From Paenibacillaceae bacterium (GTDB lineage: Bacteria > Bacillota > Bacilli > Paenibacillales > Paenibacillaceae): a DNA stretch of 64,000 bases. Position 1 is the first letter of the stretch, and each line of letters begins with the position of its first letter. A program made the position numbers and the translations under genes. Under the pieces are notes generated by a model, which saw only the letters and a program-made list of their open reading frames with translations, did no database searches and was not told where the DNA came from. Location of the stretch: assembly GCA_004134985.1 (NCBI GenBank), contig REGQ01000011.1:62001-126000 (forward strand), given 5' to 3'. Shown piece by piece: positions 55,346-64,000 of the stretch.

Positions 55346-56785
55346 TTAGCCCAAATTGAAGGAGATCAGCTTGATTTGCGTCATCTCCTGTACCGCATAA
55401 GCGACACCTTCGGTCCCCTTGCCGCTGTCTTTCACACCGCCATACGGCATTTGATCCACGCGGAACGTCGGGATGTCGTTGATGACAACACCGCCTGCCT
55501 CAAGCTCGCGGGCCGCGGCGAAGGCGTTGTTGATGTCCGGCGTATAAACGCCTGCCATCAGGCCATAACGCGAAGCGTTCACTTCAGAGACCGCCTCCTG
55601 CAAGTCATCGAACGGCGCGATAACGGCCACCGGTCCGAACACTTCTTCCGTCCACACTTTTTCCGAGTTCGGGACATTGAGCAGGACGGTTGGCGCATAG
55701 ACAGCATGCCCTTCACCTTCAACCCGATGACCGCCCGCAGCAACTTTCGCGCCGGAGGCAACCGCCTCTTCCACCCATTGCGCCACCCGTTCGGCCGCTT
55801 TGTCGGAGATCATCGAAGTCACATCGGTCATTTCCTCAAGCGGCGAACCGATAACGAGCCTGGAAGCGGCAGCAGCAAACTGTTCGACAAACCGATCATA
55901 GAGCGACCGGTGCACGAAAATGCGCTGCAGAGAAATGCACACCTGGCCGTTATAGCCAAACGCGCCGCCTGCACACCGGTCGATAATGGCATCGATATCG
56001 GTGCCCTGATCGATAATAAGCGCTGCGTTGGAGCCAAGCTCCAGCGTCGTGCGGCGCAATCCGGCCTGCCGCTGAATGAGTTCACCGACTGTATGGCTGC
56101 CGGTAAAGCTTACCTTCTGCACGAGCGGATGTGTCGTCAGCGTCTCGCCCAGCTCCGAGCCTTTGCCCGTAACGATGTTCAGCGCCCCGGCAGGCAGACC
56201 CGCCTCTGCGAACAGCTCCGCAAGCAGCAGGGCGCTGATCGGCGTCTGCTCCGCCGGCTTCAGCACGATTGTATTGCCTGCCGCCAATGCAGGTCCAACC
56301 TTGTGGGCTACCAGATTGAACGGGAAATTGAACGGCGTTATGGCCGTGACAACACCGATCGGGGAGCGGATCGTGAAGCCTATCCGCCCTTCTCCCCCCT
56401 CGGCCGCATCCATCGCAACCTGCTCGCCGGTAATGCTTTTGGCCGCTTCGGCCGCGAAGCGGTAGGTTTCAATGGTGCGTGCAATTTCAGCTCTCGCTGC
56501 CTTTAGCGGTTTAGCCGCTTCACGGGCCACGACACCGGCCAGTTCCTCCCTGCGCTTGTCGATCAGTTCCGCAACGCGGTACAGAATCTGACTTCTTCGA
56601 AAAGCAGGCAGCAGGCGGTAGGCAGCAAACGCCTCATGCGCCGCCTCAATGGCGCGCGCCACATCTGCTGGCGATGCTTGCGCGATGCTGGCCAGCTCCT
56701 CCCTGCTGTAAGGGGACTGCAGCTGCTCATAAGCTTCAGCCGGCTGCCACTGGCCATTAATCCATAAGTCGTATCGATGCTGCAT
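55346..56785 (-). CDS. NAD(P)-dependent aldehyde dehydrogenase
   Basis: 479 residues. Catalytic Cys283 (GYNGQVCISLQRI), general base Glu249 (TLELGSN), oxyanion Asn153 (PFNFPFN) and Lys176 are in place. Closest in style to lactaldehyde/succinate-semialdehyde-type ALDHs. ATG 56785 has AGGAGG 9 bases upstream; the frame extends 103 codons further but that part overlaps hyuB and is not ALDH sequence. Last gene of the hydantoinase operon, so it may oxidise an aldehyde product of that pathway. Confidence 0.93.
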   Translation of the reverse strand: MQHRYDLWINGQWQPAEAYEQLQSPYSREELASIAQASPADVARAIEAAHEAFAAYRLLPAFRRSQILYRVAELIDKRREELAGVVAREAAKPLKAARAEIARTIETYRFAAEAAKSITGEQVAMDAAEGGEGRIGFTIRSPIGVVTAITPFNFPFNLVAHKVGPALAAGNTIVLKPAEQTPISALLLAELFAEAGLPAGALNIVTGKGSELGETLTTHPLVQKVSFTGSHTVGELIQRQAGLRRTTLELGSNAALIIDQGTDIDAIIDRCAGGAFGYNGQVCISLQRIFVHRSLYDRFVEQFAAAASRLVIGSPLEEMTDVTSMISDKAAERVAQWVEEAVASGAKVAAGGHRVEGEGHAVYAPTVLLNVPNSEKVWTEEVFGPVAVIAPFDDLQEAVSEVNASRYGLMAGVYTPDINNAFAAARELEAGGVVINDIPTFRVDQMPYGGVKDSGKGTEGVAYAVQEMTQIKLISFNLG

Positions 56786-56834
56786 CCGTCCGAACCTCCT
56801 TCGTATTAGTCGGTTTATAGTTAGGTTGCTTCTA

Positions 56835-58820
56835 TCATTTGTATTGTGTCCAGATTGTATCGATGTCCGCTGCGACAATCGGACCCTGGTGCTCCGCCAA
56901 TGCCTGGTGCACTTCTTGCTTGCGATGCCAGCGCAGCGATGCCGGAAGTTCCAGCAGCAGCACCGCAAGCGTATCGCTGGCTTCTGGCGTAAACCGCTCT
57001 TCATAAGCTTCTCGCGCCGTCCCGAACTGCCATAGCGGCTGTACCGTACCCGCAATCTGGCGCTGACGCTCAGCGCGCAGCTCCTGCGTGTCAAGCCGAT
57101 CCCAGGTATACAACAGACCGGAATCGTCGTTGATCAGTTCAGCGACAACGACGCCGTAAGCTTCAGCCGCCCGGCTGACACTCAGCAGACCATCGGCCAC
57201 TTCCTGAACGACCAGATCCGGGTCACGGTCAAGGGGATTGCCCCAGCCTCCGCCGCCCGGTGAACGGATGCTGATCACATCGCCAGCATCAGGGGTCAGC
57301 ACGCTGATCTTCGGCACCGGCTTGCGCTCGCCATCCGGGTTCAGCACGATATGGCCGAGCGAACCCGCCTGCCCCCCGGTCAAGCCCCATGGCTGGAAGC
57401 TCATTCGCTCCAGCCCTCGCGCCGTCACGATCGATTCATGCTTGATAATCTCGAAATCCAATCCAATCGCATGGCCGCCCCGGTGCAAGCCTGCGCCGCC
57501 TGTATCCGGCAGCAGCTCATATCGCCGAACCATCACGTCGATATGCTGCTCCAAACTTTCGATCGGCGTATTCTGCAGAAAGCCGGAAGCATGGTCGATG
57601 CCGTCCACACCGTCCATATCGCTCTGGCCGCCGCCTCCGCCGCCCATAGGCTCGACGACCGCCATCTGGCGCGATTTGCCATCATCACCCGGCGTCGAAA
57701 GAACCACAATTGCAGCCTGTCCGGCACCCGCTGCGGGAACCAGCTCGGGAACGGCCTGCGCGAGCGCCCCGAGCACAGCGCTGTACAGCCGCATCGTGAC
57801 CGCATGCCGAACCCCGACCGAAGCGGGATATTCCGGATTGACAATACTGCCGCTTGGCGCGATGACGCTAATCGGCGCGATGATGCCGCCGTTCACCGGA
57901 ATATAAGGATCGGTGCTAATAATATAGTTGATCAGCCCCTGCAGCATGAAGGAATGCGGCTTGCCGTTTGTAACCAAATTAAACGCAGTGCTCACCTGTG
58001 AATCGCATTTGGTAAAATCCAGAATCATATCCGTGCCTTTGACCGTCAGCGTGAGCGCCAGACGAATCGGAATGTCCGATACCATATCATCATCCAGATA
58101 GTCAGCGAACGCATAACTGCCGTCAGGAATCGCGGCAATTACCTGGCGGGCGCGCTGCTCGCCCTGCTCCAGCAGGTCGAGCATGGAATGCCGCACAGCC
58201 TGCACGCCAAACTTGTGCGCCATCTTGTGCATCCGCGCTTCCGCCGTATTGACCGCCGCCACCATGGCATTAATGTCCCCCATGTTCAGACCGGGAACAC
58301 GGCTGTTGCCGTCCAGGAATGAAAGCACATCCCGGTTGACCTTGCCCTGTCGGTACAGCTTGACTGGCGGGATGCGCAGCCCTTCCTGATGAATATCTGT
58401 CGCGAGCGGCGAGATGCTCGCCGGAACAAGCCCGCCCACATCGCTGCAATGTACAAAGGACCAGGCATAGCCAATCAATTCCTGATCGACAAAGATCGGC
58501 TTGAACACATGCACATCAGGCAGATGCGTTGCAAGACCGTCCGTGCTGTAGGGGTCGTTTGTAATAACGATATCACCTTGCTCCAGCGGCTCGCAAGCCG
58601 AGATCGCCTGACGCAGGCTGAGCCCCATAAAGATCGTTACCCCGACAGATTGCGGATAAACAAAAAACTCACCGGAGGGCGCCGCCAGCGCGGTAGCGAA
58701 ATCCGCAGACTCCTTGACAAAGGTCGTCATCGACGTCCGTTCAATAATATGCCCCATGCCGCTGGCAATCGCGTTGTAATAGCTGCGCATAATTTCCAGT
58801 GTGACCGGATCGGTTCTCAT
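56835..58820 (-). CDS. hyuB: Hydantoinase B / oxoprolinase family subunit
   Basis: 661 residues. Hydantoinase_B signature: DPVTLEIMRSYYNAIASGMGHIIERTSMTTFVKESADFA at the start, then NDPYSTDGLATHLPDV, and GGGGGGQSDMDG and RSPGGGGWGNP near the end. Pairs with the HyuA subunit to open cyclic amides with ATP (hydantoins, oxoproline, acetophenone-type). Start at 58820 has AAGGAGG; ATGA overlap with hyuA. Confidence 0.93.
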   Translation of the reverse strand: MRTDPVTLEIMRSYYNAIASGMGHIIERTSMTTFVKESADFATALAAPSGEFFVYPQSVGVTIFMGLSLRQAISACEPLEQGDIVITNDPYSTDGLATHLPDVHVFKPIFVDQELIGYAWSFVHCSDVGGLVPASISPLATDIHQEGLRIPPVKLYRQGKVNRDVLSFLDGNSRVPGLNMGDINAMVAAVNTAEARMHKMAHKFGVQAVRHSMLDLLEQGEQRARQVIAAIPDGSYAFADYLDDDMVSDIPIRLALTLTVKGTDMILDFTKCDSQVSTAFNLVTNGKPHSFMLQGLINYIISTDPYIPVNGGIIAPISVIAPSGSIVNPEYPASVGVRHAVTMRLYSAVLGALAQAVPELVPAAGAGQAAIVVLSTPGDDGKSRQMAVVEPMGGGGGGQSDMDGVDGIDHASGFLQNTPIESLEQHIDVMVRRYELLPDTGGAGLHRGGHAIGLDFEIIKHESIVTARGLERMSFQPWGLTGGQAGSLGHIVLNPDGERKPVPKISVLTPDAGDVISIRSPGGGGWGNPLDRDPDLVVQEVADGLLSVSRAAEAYGVVVAELINDDSGLLYTWDRLDTQELRAERQRQIAGTVQPLWQFGTAREAYEERFTPEASDTLAVLLLELPASLRWHRKQEVHQALAEHQGPIVAADIDTIWTQYK

Positions 58821-60880
58821 CGCAGTTCCTCCTTCCGCCTGATGACCAGATTGCCCCGGCCGTCCACTTGCCCTTGCCAATTTTCAAGAATAAGCACGGT
58901 TGTATCGTCCTGCTCCACAATGGCCGGACCCGCTACGAGATGGCCGTCAAGCAGCTCTGTCCGCCAATAAACAGACGCCTCATAGCTGTGTCCCTTGCAG
59001 ATTATGCTGCGCGTTCCTCTGACTGTCGGCAGCGGATTGCCAGCCGCCTTCACTTCACGAATTCCCGGCTTAATCGTATGACCGACAATACGCACCCGCA
59101 GTTGAATGACTTCCAGCGCCGCATGCTCATCATGATGCCCGTATTGTTTTTGATGCAATTCGTGGAATGCCTTGATGATGCCGCGGTGATCTCTGCGCTT
59201 AAGCAGTTTGTCCGTCAGCGGCAATTCCAGCTCAAACGCCTGCCCCGCATACCGCACATCCATAAAATACAGCACCGTTTGCCCGTCCAGACCGTTAATT
59301 TGCTGCTCGTCCAGCCACGCTTCAGCCTGTGCGACCAGCTTGCGATATTCGCCCCGCAGGACGGACAGCGGAATGAGTTCCAGCAGTTCGTATCTCGCCT
59401 GTACCGCATCGTAGGCAAAGTCGGCCAACAACGAGCCAAGGGCGCATAAGGTGCCCGGACTTGGCGGAATCAAGATGGAATCGGCGCCGATTTCCTCCGC
59501 AAGATAGTTCGTCACCATCGGGCCGGCGCCGCCGAAGCCCATCAGACTGAAATCGCGCGGATCGAGTCCGTGCTGCTCGATAATGCCGCTTAGTTCGGCA
59601 TACATATTCGCGACGGCGACCTGAATCATTTTGTCCGCCGCTTCCCATACCTCGGTGCCCAAATAATCGGCAATCGGCTTCAGCGCTGCTGCGGAACGCT
59701 CAGGATGCAGTTGTACGCGCCCTGCCGCAAACCGCTCCGGGTTAAGATAGCCGCAGAGCAGAAACGCATCGGTCATTGCCGCTTTTTCACCCATTCCGTA
59801 ACAGGCAGGGCCAGGATCAGAGCCGACGGATTCCGGACCGACTTTCAGCAGACCGCCCTTGTCGATCCATGCGTAAGAACCGCCGCCCGCTCCTACAGAG
59901 AAAATCGAAACGGCCGGCAAAATAATCGGGAACCCTGCCAGATGATTGCTTTGAACGTAAGAAGCCTGCAAATCCTCGATAATGGAAATATCTGCGCTCG
60001 TCCCTCCCATATCCAGCGTGATAACATTGCGCACACCTGCGGACTCCGCCGCCCGAATCGCGCCGACAATGCCGCCTGCCGGGCCGGAGAACAGCGTTCT
60101 TACCGGCGCTTCTGCGGCGGTGCCGATATCCATCAGCCCGCCGTTGGATTGGGTAATAAATGGCGTAGCGGTGACCCCTTCCGCGATAAGGCGTTCGGCA
60201 AGCGTTTGGAAGTAGCGTTTGCAAGTAGGAAGTATATATAAATTCACGGCTGCCATCACAGCACGCTCATATTCGCGCATCTGCGGCCACAGTACGGCAG
60301 ACATGATAACTTCAATGCGGCCGCCTGTTCTTTCCTTAATGCGCTGCGCCGCCATCCGCTCATGCTCGGCGTTTTTGTAGCTGTGCAGGAAGCACACGAC
60401 GATGCCTTCCACCTTCGCCGCTACAGCCGCGTCAATCGCCGCATCAAGAGCGTCGAGATCAAGCGGCGTCATAATCGCCCCATCCTGCCGCATCCGCTCC
60501 CTGATGGGGTAGACATGCTTGCGCGGGATGAGCGGCTCCGGGAGCCGCGAGCGAAAATCATACGGGACAGGCAGTCTTAGCCGCTGCAAATGCAAAATAT
60601 CGCGAAACCCTTCTGTAACGAACATCGCCGTCCGGGCGCCTTTGCGCTGCAGCAGCGTATTTAATCCGATTGTGGTGCCATGCACGAAATAATGGATCTG
60701 ATCGACGGTCAGCCCTTTTTGCTCAAGCAAACGCAACCCGTTCGCAATTCCCTGTACAGGGTCACCGGGCACTGTCGGGGTTTTCATGCTGACCATCGTT
60801 CCGGTCTGCTCCTCGAATATGGTCAGATCCGTAAAGGTTCCTCCAATATCAATGCCGAGGCGAATTTTTGACTTGCTCAA
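58817..60880 (-). CDS. hyuA: Hydantoinase A / oxoprolinase family ATPase subunit
   Basis: 687 residues. Opens RLGIDIGGTFTDLTIFEE, the ASKHA ATP-binding start; DMGGTSADIS and GPMVTNYLAEEIGADSILIPPSPGTLCALG are further family marks. The start is TTG with AGGAGG 9 bases upstream. First gene of the hyuA-hyuB-ALDH operon. An unusual 298 bp dyad element lies upstream and may regulate it. No racemase or carbamoylase gene is near, so the exact substrate is unknown. Confidence 0.93.
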   Translation of the reverse strand: MSKSKIRLGIDIGGTFTDLTIFEEQTGTMVSMKTPTVPGDPVQGIANGLRLLEQKGLTVDQIHYFVHGTTIGLNTLLQRKGARTAMFVTEGFRDILHLQRLRLPVPYDFRSRLPEPLIPRKHVYPIRERMRQDGAIMTPLDLDALDAAIDAAVAAKVEGIVVCFLHSYKNAEHERMAAQRIKERTGGRIEVIMSAVLWPQMREYERAVMAAVNLYILPTCKRYFQTLAERLIAEGVTATPFITQSNGGLMDIGTAAEAPVRTLFSGPAGGIVGAIRAAESAGVRNVITLDMGGTSADISIIEDLQASYVQSNHLAGFPIILPAVSIFSVGAGGGSYAWIDKGGLLKVGPESVGSDPGPACYGMGEKAAMTDAFLLCGYLNPERFAAGRVQLHPERSAAALKPIADYLGTEVWEAADKMIQVAVANMYAELSGIIEQHGLDPRDFSLMGFGGAGPMVTNYLAEEIGADSILIPPSPGTLCALGSLLADFAYDAVQARYELLELIPLSVLRGEYRKLVAQAEAWLDEQQINGLDGQTVLYFMDVRYAGQAFELELPLTDKLLKRRDHRGIIKAFHELHQKQYGHHDEHAALEVIQLRVRIVGHTIKPGIREVKAAGNPLPTVRGTRSIICKGHSYEASVYWRTELLDGHLVAGPAIVEQDDTTVLILENWQGQVDGRGNLVIRRKEELR

Positions 60881-60952
60881 GTTGTTCAGCCTCCTAATTG
60901 TATGTCAACCCGAATATTAGAACGATACGAAGTAGTCGAAATCGATAGATCT

Positions 60953-61250
60953 GCTATATAAGTTGAACGAAAGAAGGGTCAGAGGGGATGAATTGTTGTA
61001 CTTTGTACAACATCATCCGACGTATCAGACGATTCTCTCGAAAATGTTGTACTTTGTGCAACATCTCTTATGTTAAATGACGTTTCCCAGGCAAAATCGT
61101 GTAGTTTATATAACAATTTTAACTTTTATCGCAACCCTACTTTTGATTGTTGTAAGAGTTACAACTGATTGTTATAAGAGTTACAACTGATTGCTGTAAG
61201 AAATACAACATTTATTCCTTTGCGAAATTCAATCGTTCAACTTATATAGC
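60953..61250. repeat. 298 bp element: 18 bp perfect inverted ends and six 17 bp dyads
   Basis: Ends: GCTATATAAGTTGAACGA (60953-60970) and its exact reverse complement (61233-61250). Inside, six dyads of the form GTTGTA-N5-TACAAC start at 60995, 61046, 61098, 61149, 61171 and 61193. Nothing coding was seen. It may be an operator array for the hydantoinase operon or a non-autonomous mobile element. Confidence 0.85.
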
Positions 61251-61290
61251 TATAGATGCAGTAGTCCAGCGAAGATCTTCTTTATTACAA

Positions 61291-61332
61291 TAAAAAGGAC
61301 TGCCCGGGTAGCTGTTCTACGAACAGGCAGTC
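61291..61332 (-). terminator. Terminator of the amidohydrolase gene
   Basis: GACTGCC/GGCAGTC stem; minus-strand T run at 61297-61291. Confidence 0.75.
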
Positions 61333-61366
61333 GCTTCTTAACGATTATAATAACGGGAGCTTTTCC

Positions 61367-62548
61367 CTAAAGTAACACAAGTTTGCCGCTTACCCACTCG
61401 CCATCCTTCACTACTTGCTTGTCCCCCCGCAGTACATTCAAGTTCTGCAGCGGGTTTTCCTTGACGATAAGCAGATCAGCCTTCTTGCCTGCTTCAATTG
61501 TACCTCGGTCATGCAAATCAATACAAGCTGCGGCGACTTGTGTTGAAGCATGGATAACTTCCATCGGAGTCATGCCCGCTTCCTGCATGATGAGCAGTTC
61601 GTCAAAGTAAAATTTCGGCGGTGTAGCCGGTGAACCGCAATCGGTTCCCGTAGCAATCTTCACCTTCATGGAGACCGCCTGCTCCAGCATGCTGCGATGC
61701 GGCTCCAGCACATGCTGAACCTTCTTGTGCGCCCAAGGCGGAATACCGCTGTCTGAAGCCAGATTGCGGAAGACGATCATCGTTGGCACCAGAAATGTGC
61801 CCTGTTCCTTCATTCGTCCAAGCGCATCCTTGTCCGCATAGATCCCGTGCTCGATCGTCTCGATGCCGGCCTCAAGGCAATTCACAATGCCTTGCAATCC
61901 CTGCGCATGGGCCGCCGTCTTCTTATTTTTCTTGGCCGCTTCCTCACGGGCGGCCTTCAGCTCTTCGAGCGTCATCTGCACCGAACCCGGCTCTTCGCCG
62001 TTCGTGTAGATGCCGCCCGTAGCCATTACCTTGATTACATCGGCCCCCTGCTTCAGCAAGGTGCGCGCCGCTTTGCGCACTTCGTCGGCTCCGTCCGCCT
62101 CCACGCCGATGTAATGAATGTGGCCGCCGGTCATACTGATTGACGGCCCGGAGGCTACGATGGTTGGCCCAGCCAACAGCTTCTGATTGATGGCATTGCG
62201 CACTTGCAGCACCGTCTTGAACGGCGAAGCCAGATCGCGCACAGAAGTGATGCCAAGCGCCAGCGTCTGCAGCGCATGACGGTAAGCATGCAGCGTCACC
62301 ATCTCCGGGTCGGCGCCGGAAATAACCGATTGCGGATGGGAAGAGCCGTTCCAGATCAGATGCACATGGGTATCGATCAAGCCTGGCAGCACATAGCTTC
62401 CTTGACAGTCGATCGTCTCCCCCTTCAGCGAGCTGTAATGCCCCTGTCCTACAGCAACAATCGTATCGCCCTCTATGACGACGTAGGAATCCGGAATAGC
62501 TTCTTCAGTAAGACCGTCGATCATCACACAGTTGTTCAATATTTTCAT
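61367..62548 (-). CDS. Amidohydrolase family protein (imidazolonepropionase/prolidase-like)
   Basis: 393 residues. Metal-binding residues of the amidohydrolase barrel: HxH in DTHVHLIWNG, Lys in DVIKVMATGG, His in AHAQG and EHGI, and Asp in ATGTDCGSP. Similar to Xaa-Pro or cyclic-amide hydrolases of the COG1228 group. Forty-two bases downstream of the M20 peptidase gene. ATG 62548 with GGAGGG upstream; TTG at 62551 is adjacent. Confidence 0.88.
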   Translation of the reverse strand: MKILNNCVMIDGLTEEAIPDSYVVIEGDTIVAVGQGHYSSLKGETIDCQGSYVLPGLIDTHVHLIWNGSSHPQSVISGADPEMVTLHAYRHALQTLALGITSVRDLASPFKTVLQVRNAINQKLLAGPTIVASGPSISMTGGHIHYIGVEADGADEVRKAARTLLKQGADVIKVMATGGIYTNGEEPGSVQMTLEELKAAREEAAKKNKKTAAHAQGLQGIVNCLEAGIETIEHGIYADKDALGRMKEQGTFLVPTMIVFRNLASDSGIPPWAHKKVQHVLEPHRSMLEQAVSMKVKIATGTDCGSPATPPKFYFDELLIMQEAGMTPMEVIHASTQVAAACIDLHDRGTIEAGKKADLLIVKENPLQNLNVLRGDKQVVKDGEWVSGKLVLL

Positions 62549-62590
62549 CAAATAAGTACCCTCCCCGGATTGTTGGCAGGCGGCACATCA

Positions 62591-63991
62591 TTAGCCGCTC
62601 TGCCTTGCCGCATCCTGCCCGTAGCGATGTAGCAGGAGCGCGAGATGTGCAATGCCTTGCTTGAAATCCGCAATGCGCACCGATTCGTTCGGCGCGTGAT
62701 AGTTGGAGCCAATCCAGCCGATGCCTGTGCTGACAATTGGAATCTCCAGCACTTTTCCAAGCTCGTAGATTGGCCCGCAACCCGGATGGCTCGGCGTTAA
62801 TGTGACACCGTCCGTATAGATTTGTTCGGCTGTTGCTTTGACCAGTTGTATGAACGGGTCCGCAATATCCGAACGGAATCCACGCTGCTTGTCATTGATA
62901 ACGGTGAGCTGAATATCTTCGAACCCTTTGCGGTCGAGATGGCTTCGCAGACAATTGATCACTTGCTGCGGCTCTTGTCCCGCTGCGAGCCGCACTTCAA
63001 TCTTGGCTAATGCGTCGCGCGGGATGAGCATCTTCGCCCCTTCGCCCGTATATCCCCCGTGGATGCCGCAGATGGTGAGCAGCGGCTCAAAAGCCATGAC
63101 AACGCGCGGATCTTTGCCCGAGCGCTCCGTCAGCAGCGGCAGGCGAAGGCCGTACAGCTGCTTGATCTTCTCCCCGTCGAACGGGAGTGACTTCACCGCC
63201 TCCAGCTCTGCAGCTGTCGGAGGCTGAACATCCTGATAGAAACCATCGACAAGGACGTCGCCCTGCTCATTTTTCAAGGAAGCCAGCGCATGCGTCAGCC
63301 GGAATATCGGATTGTCAATATAACCGCTGGCAAGCGAATGCTGGTCCTGGTCGGCATTTTGGCAGGTCAGCTCCAGGTAGAGCAAACCCTTCAGCCCAGC
63401 GACCAGCCCTTGGTGCTCGGACTCGTCCTTGTACCCGAATTCCCAGATGCAGGCATCAGCCGCAAACCGCTCCTTGTACTTGCGTACGTAGGCGGCCAGA
63501 TGAGGGCTGCCGATCTCCTCCTCACCCTCGACCATAAACTTCACGTTGCAGGGCAGCCCGCCAGGAAGCTGCTGCAGCACTCGCACAGCAGCCAGACGGG
63601 CGGCAATGTCCCCCTTGTTGTCACCGACACCGCGCGCGAACAGCTTGCCGTCCCGCTCCGTCAGCTCGAAAGGCGCGGAATGCCACTCCGCAAGCGGATC
63701 TTCCGGCTGGACGTCATAGTGATTGTAGAACAGCAATGTTTTGCCTGAATTGCCGCCTGGACCGGCAGGAAAAAAACCATAGACGACCGGATTGCCCGGC
63801 AGATCGTCCAGCACTTCAGCCTGTCCGCCCCATTGTTCGATGCTATGCTTGACGTAAGCGGCGGCGGACGGAATTTCTCGCTGCTGCACGGCGATGGAAG
63901 GGAGGCGGATCAAGCCTTCCAGCAGCTCAAGAGCTGACGGGTAAATCTCTTCCGCCGCTTCCAGCCAGCGGCTGCGCGTATTTTCGGACAT
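62591..63991 (-). CDS. M20 family metallopeptidase (dipeptidase/deacylase type)
   Basis: 466 residues. Metal ligands: His and Asp in FYNHYDVQPEDP, Asp in VGDNKGDIAARL, catalytic and metal Glu in VEGEEEIGSPH, and the C-terminal His in TPSHPGCGP. Acts as a dipeptidase or N-acyl/carbamoyl amino acid hydrolase. The start at 63991 is 9 bases from the window edge, so its ribosome-binding site is out of view. With the amidohydrolase and hydantoinase genes it suggests a locus that breaks down cyclic or N-substituted amides, as N-carbamoyl amino acid hydrolases are often M20 enzymes. Confidence 0.88.
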   Translation of the reverse strand: MSENTRSRWLEAAEEIYPSALELLEGLIRLPSIAVQQREIPSAAAYVKHSIEQWGGQAEVLDDLPGNPVVYGFFPAGPGGNSGKTLLFYNHYDVQPEDPLAEWHSAPFELTERDGKLFARGVGDNKGDIAARLAAVRVLQQLPGGLPCNVKFMVEGEEEIGSPHLAAYVRKYKERFAADACIWEFGYKDESEHQGLVAGLKGLLYLELTCQNADQDQHSLASGYIDNPIFRLTHALASLKNEQGDVLVDGFYQDVQPPTAAELEAVKSLPFDGEKIKQLYGLRLPLLTERSGKDPRVVMAFEPLLTICGIHGGYTGEGAKMLIPRDALAKIEVRLAAGQEPQQVINCLRSHLDRKGFEDIQLTVINDKQRGFRSDIADPFIQLVKATAEQIYTDGVTLTPSHPGCGPIYELGKVLEIPIVSTGIGWIGSNYHAPNESVRIADFKQGIAHLALLLHRYGQDAARQSG

Positions 63992-64000
63992 GTCTACCGC

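Noticed and set aside
56786-57094. N-terminal extension of the aldehyde dehydrogenase
   Set aside because: Arginine- and cysteine-rich, unlike any ALDH, and lies in the out-of-frame 3' end of hyuB; the AGGAGG-ATG at 56785 is the start.

Overview
This 64 kb window is chromosomal DNA of a low-to-medium GC, endospore-forming Firmicute, most likely of the Paenibacillaceae. The evidence is the Bacillus-like order cotE - mutS - mutL - miaA - hfq - spoVK - hflX - ynbB - glnR - glnA followed by lexA/yneA/ynzC, strong GGAGG ribosome-binding sites, frequent TTG starts, and spore genes (cotE, spoVK). No rRNA, tRNA, CRISPR array, prophage or intact insertion sequence was recognised.

Layout. (1) 1-6.1 kb, minus strand: a repair and nucleotide-hygiene operon: MazG-like pyrophosphohydrolase, mrfA helicase, mrfB exonuclease, a NagD-type phosphatase, an Fpg/MutM-type glycosylase and a partial endonuclease IV. 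A LexA-type box sits inside its promoter. (2) 6.1-10.4 kb: metH diverging from mtnD (methionine synthesis and salvage). (3) 10.6-13.1 kb: HAD hydrolase, small membrane protein, aldo/keto reductase. (4) 13.1-16.9 kb: SOS core (ynzC, yneA, lexA with six LexA boxes), a frameshifted AT-rich acyltransferase, a small SOS-boxed gene, an L,D-transpeptidase. (5) 17.2-24.1 kb: glnRA with a GlnR operator, ynbB, hflX, spoVK, a DUF218 protein, a DUF402 protein. (6) 24.3-34.5 kb: class A PBP, hfq, miaA, SAM methyltransferase, mutL, mutS. (7) 34.5-39 kb: an unusual insert between mutS and cotE with a repeat array, an SOS-boxed transposase-derived protein and a repeat-bearing amidoligase. (8) 39.2-49.3 kb: aromatic-acid exporter-like protein, an ABC importer of the NMT1/SsuA type, M32 carboxypeptidase, HesB-like protein, DUF309, small membrane and secreted proteins. 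(9) 49.4-54.6 kb: a two-component system and a 1,045-residue hybrid kinase. (10) 55.3-64 kb: aldehyde dehydrogenase, hydantoinase B and A subunits, amidohydrolase and M20 peptidase, probably a catabolic locus for cyclic amides or peptides.

The main new signals are: an apparent extended LexA regulon (repair operon, a 63-residue protein, and a transposase zinc-ribbon protein with 14-residue repeats); a family of four intergenic 116-118 bp elements with conserved inverted ends but unrelated interiors; a 298 bp element bounded by a perfect 18 bp inverted repeat and holding six 17 bp dyads spaced 51/52/51/22/22 bp upstream of the hydantoinase operon; and a concentration of slippage-prone tandem repeats around mutL, mutS and the amidoligase.
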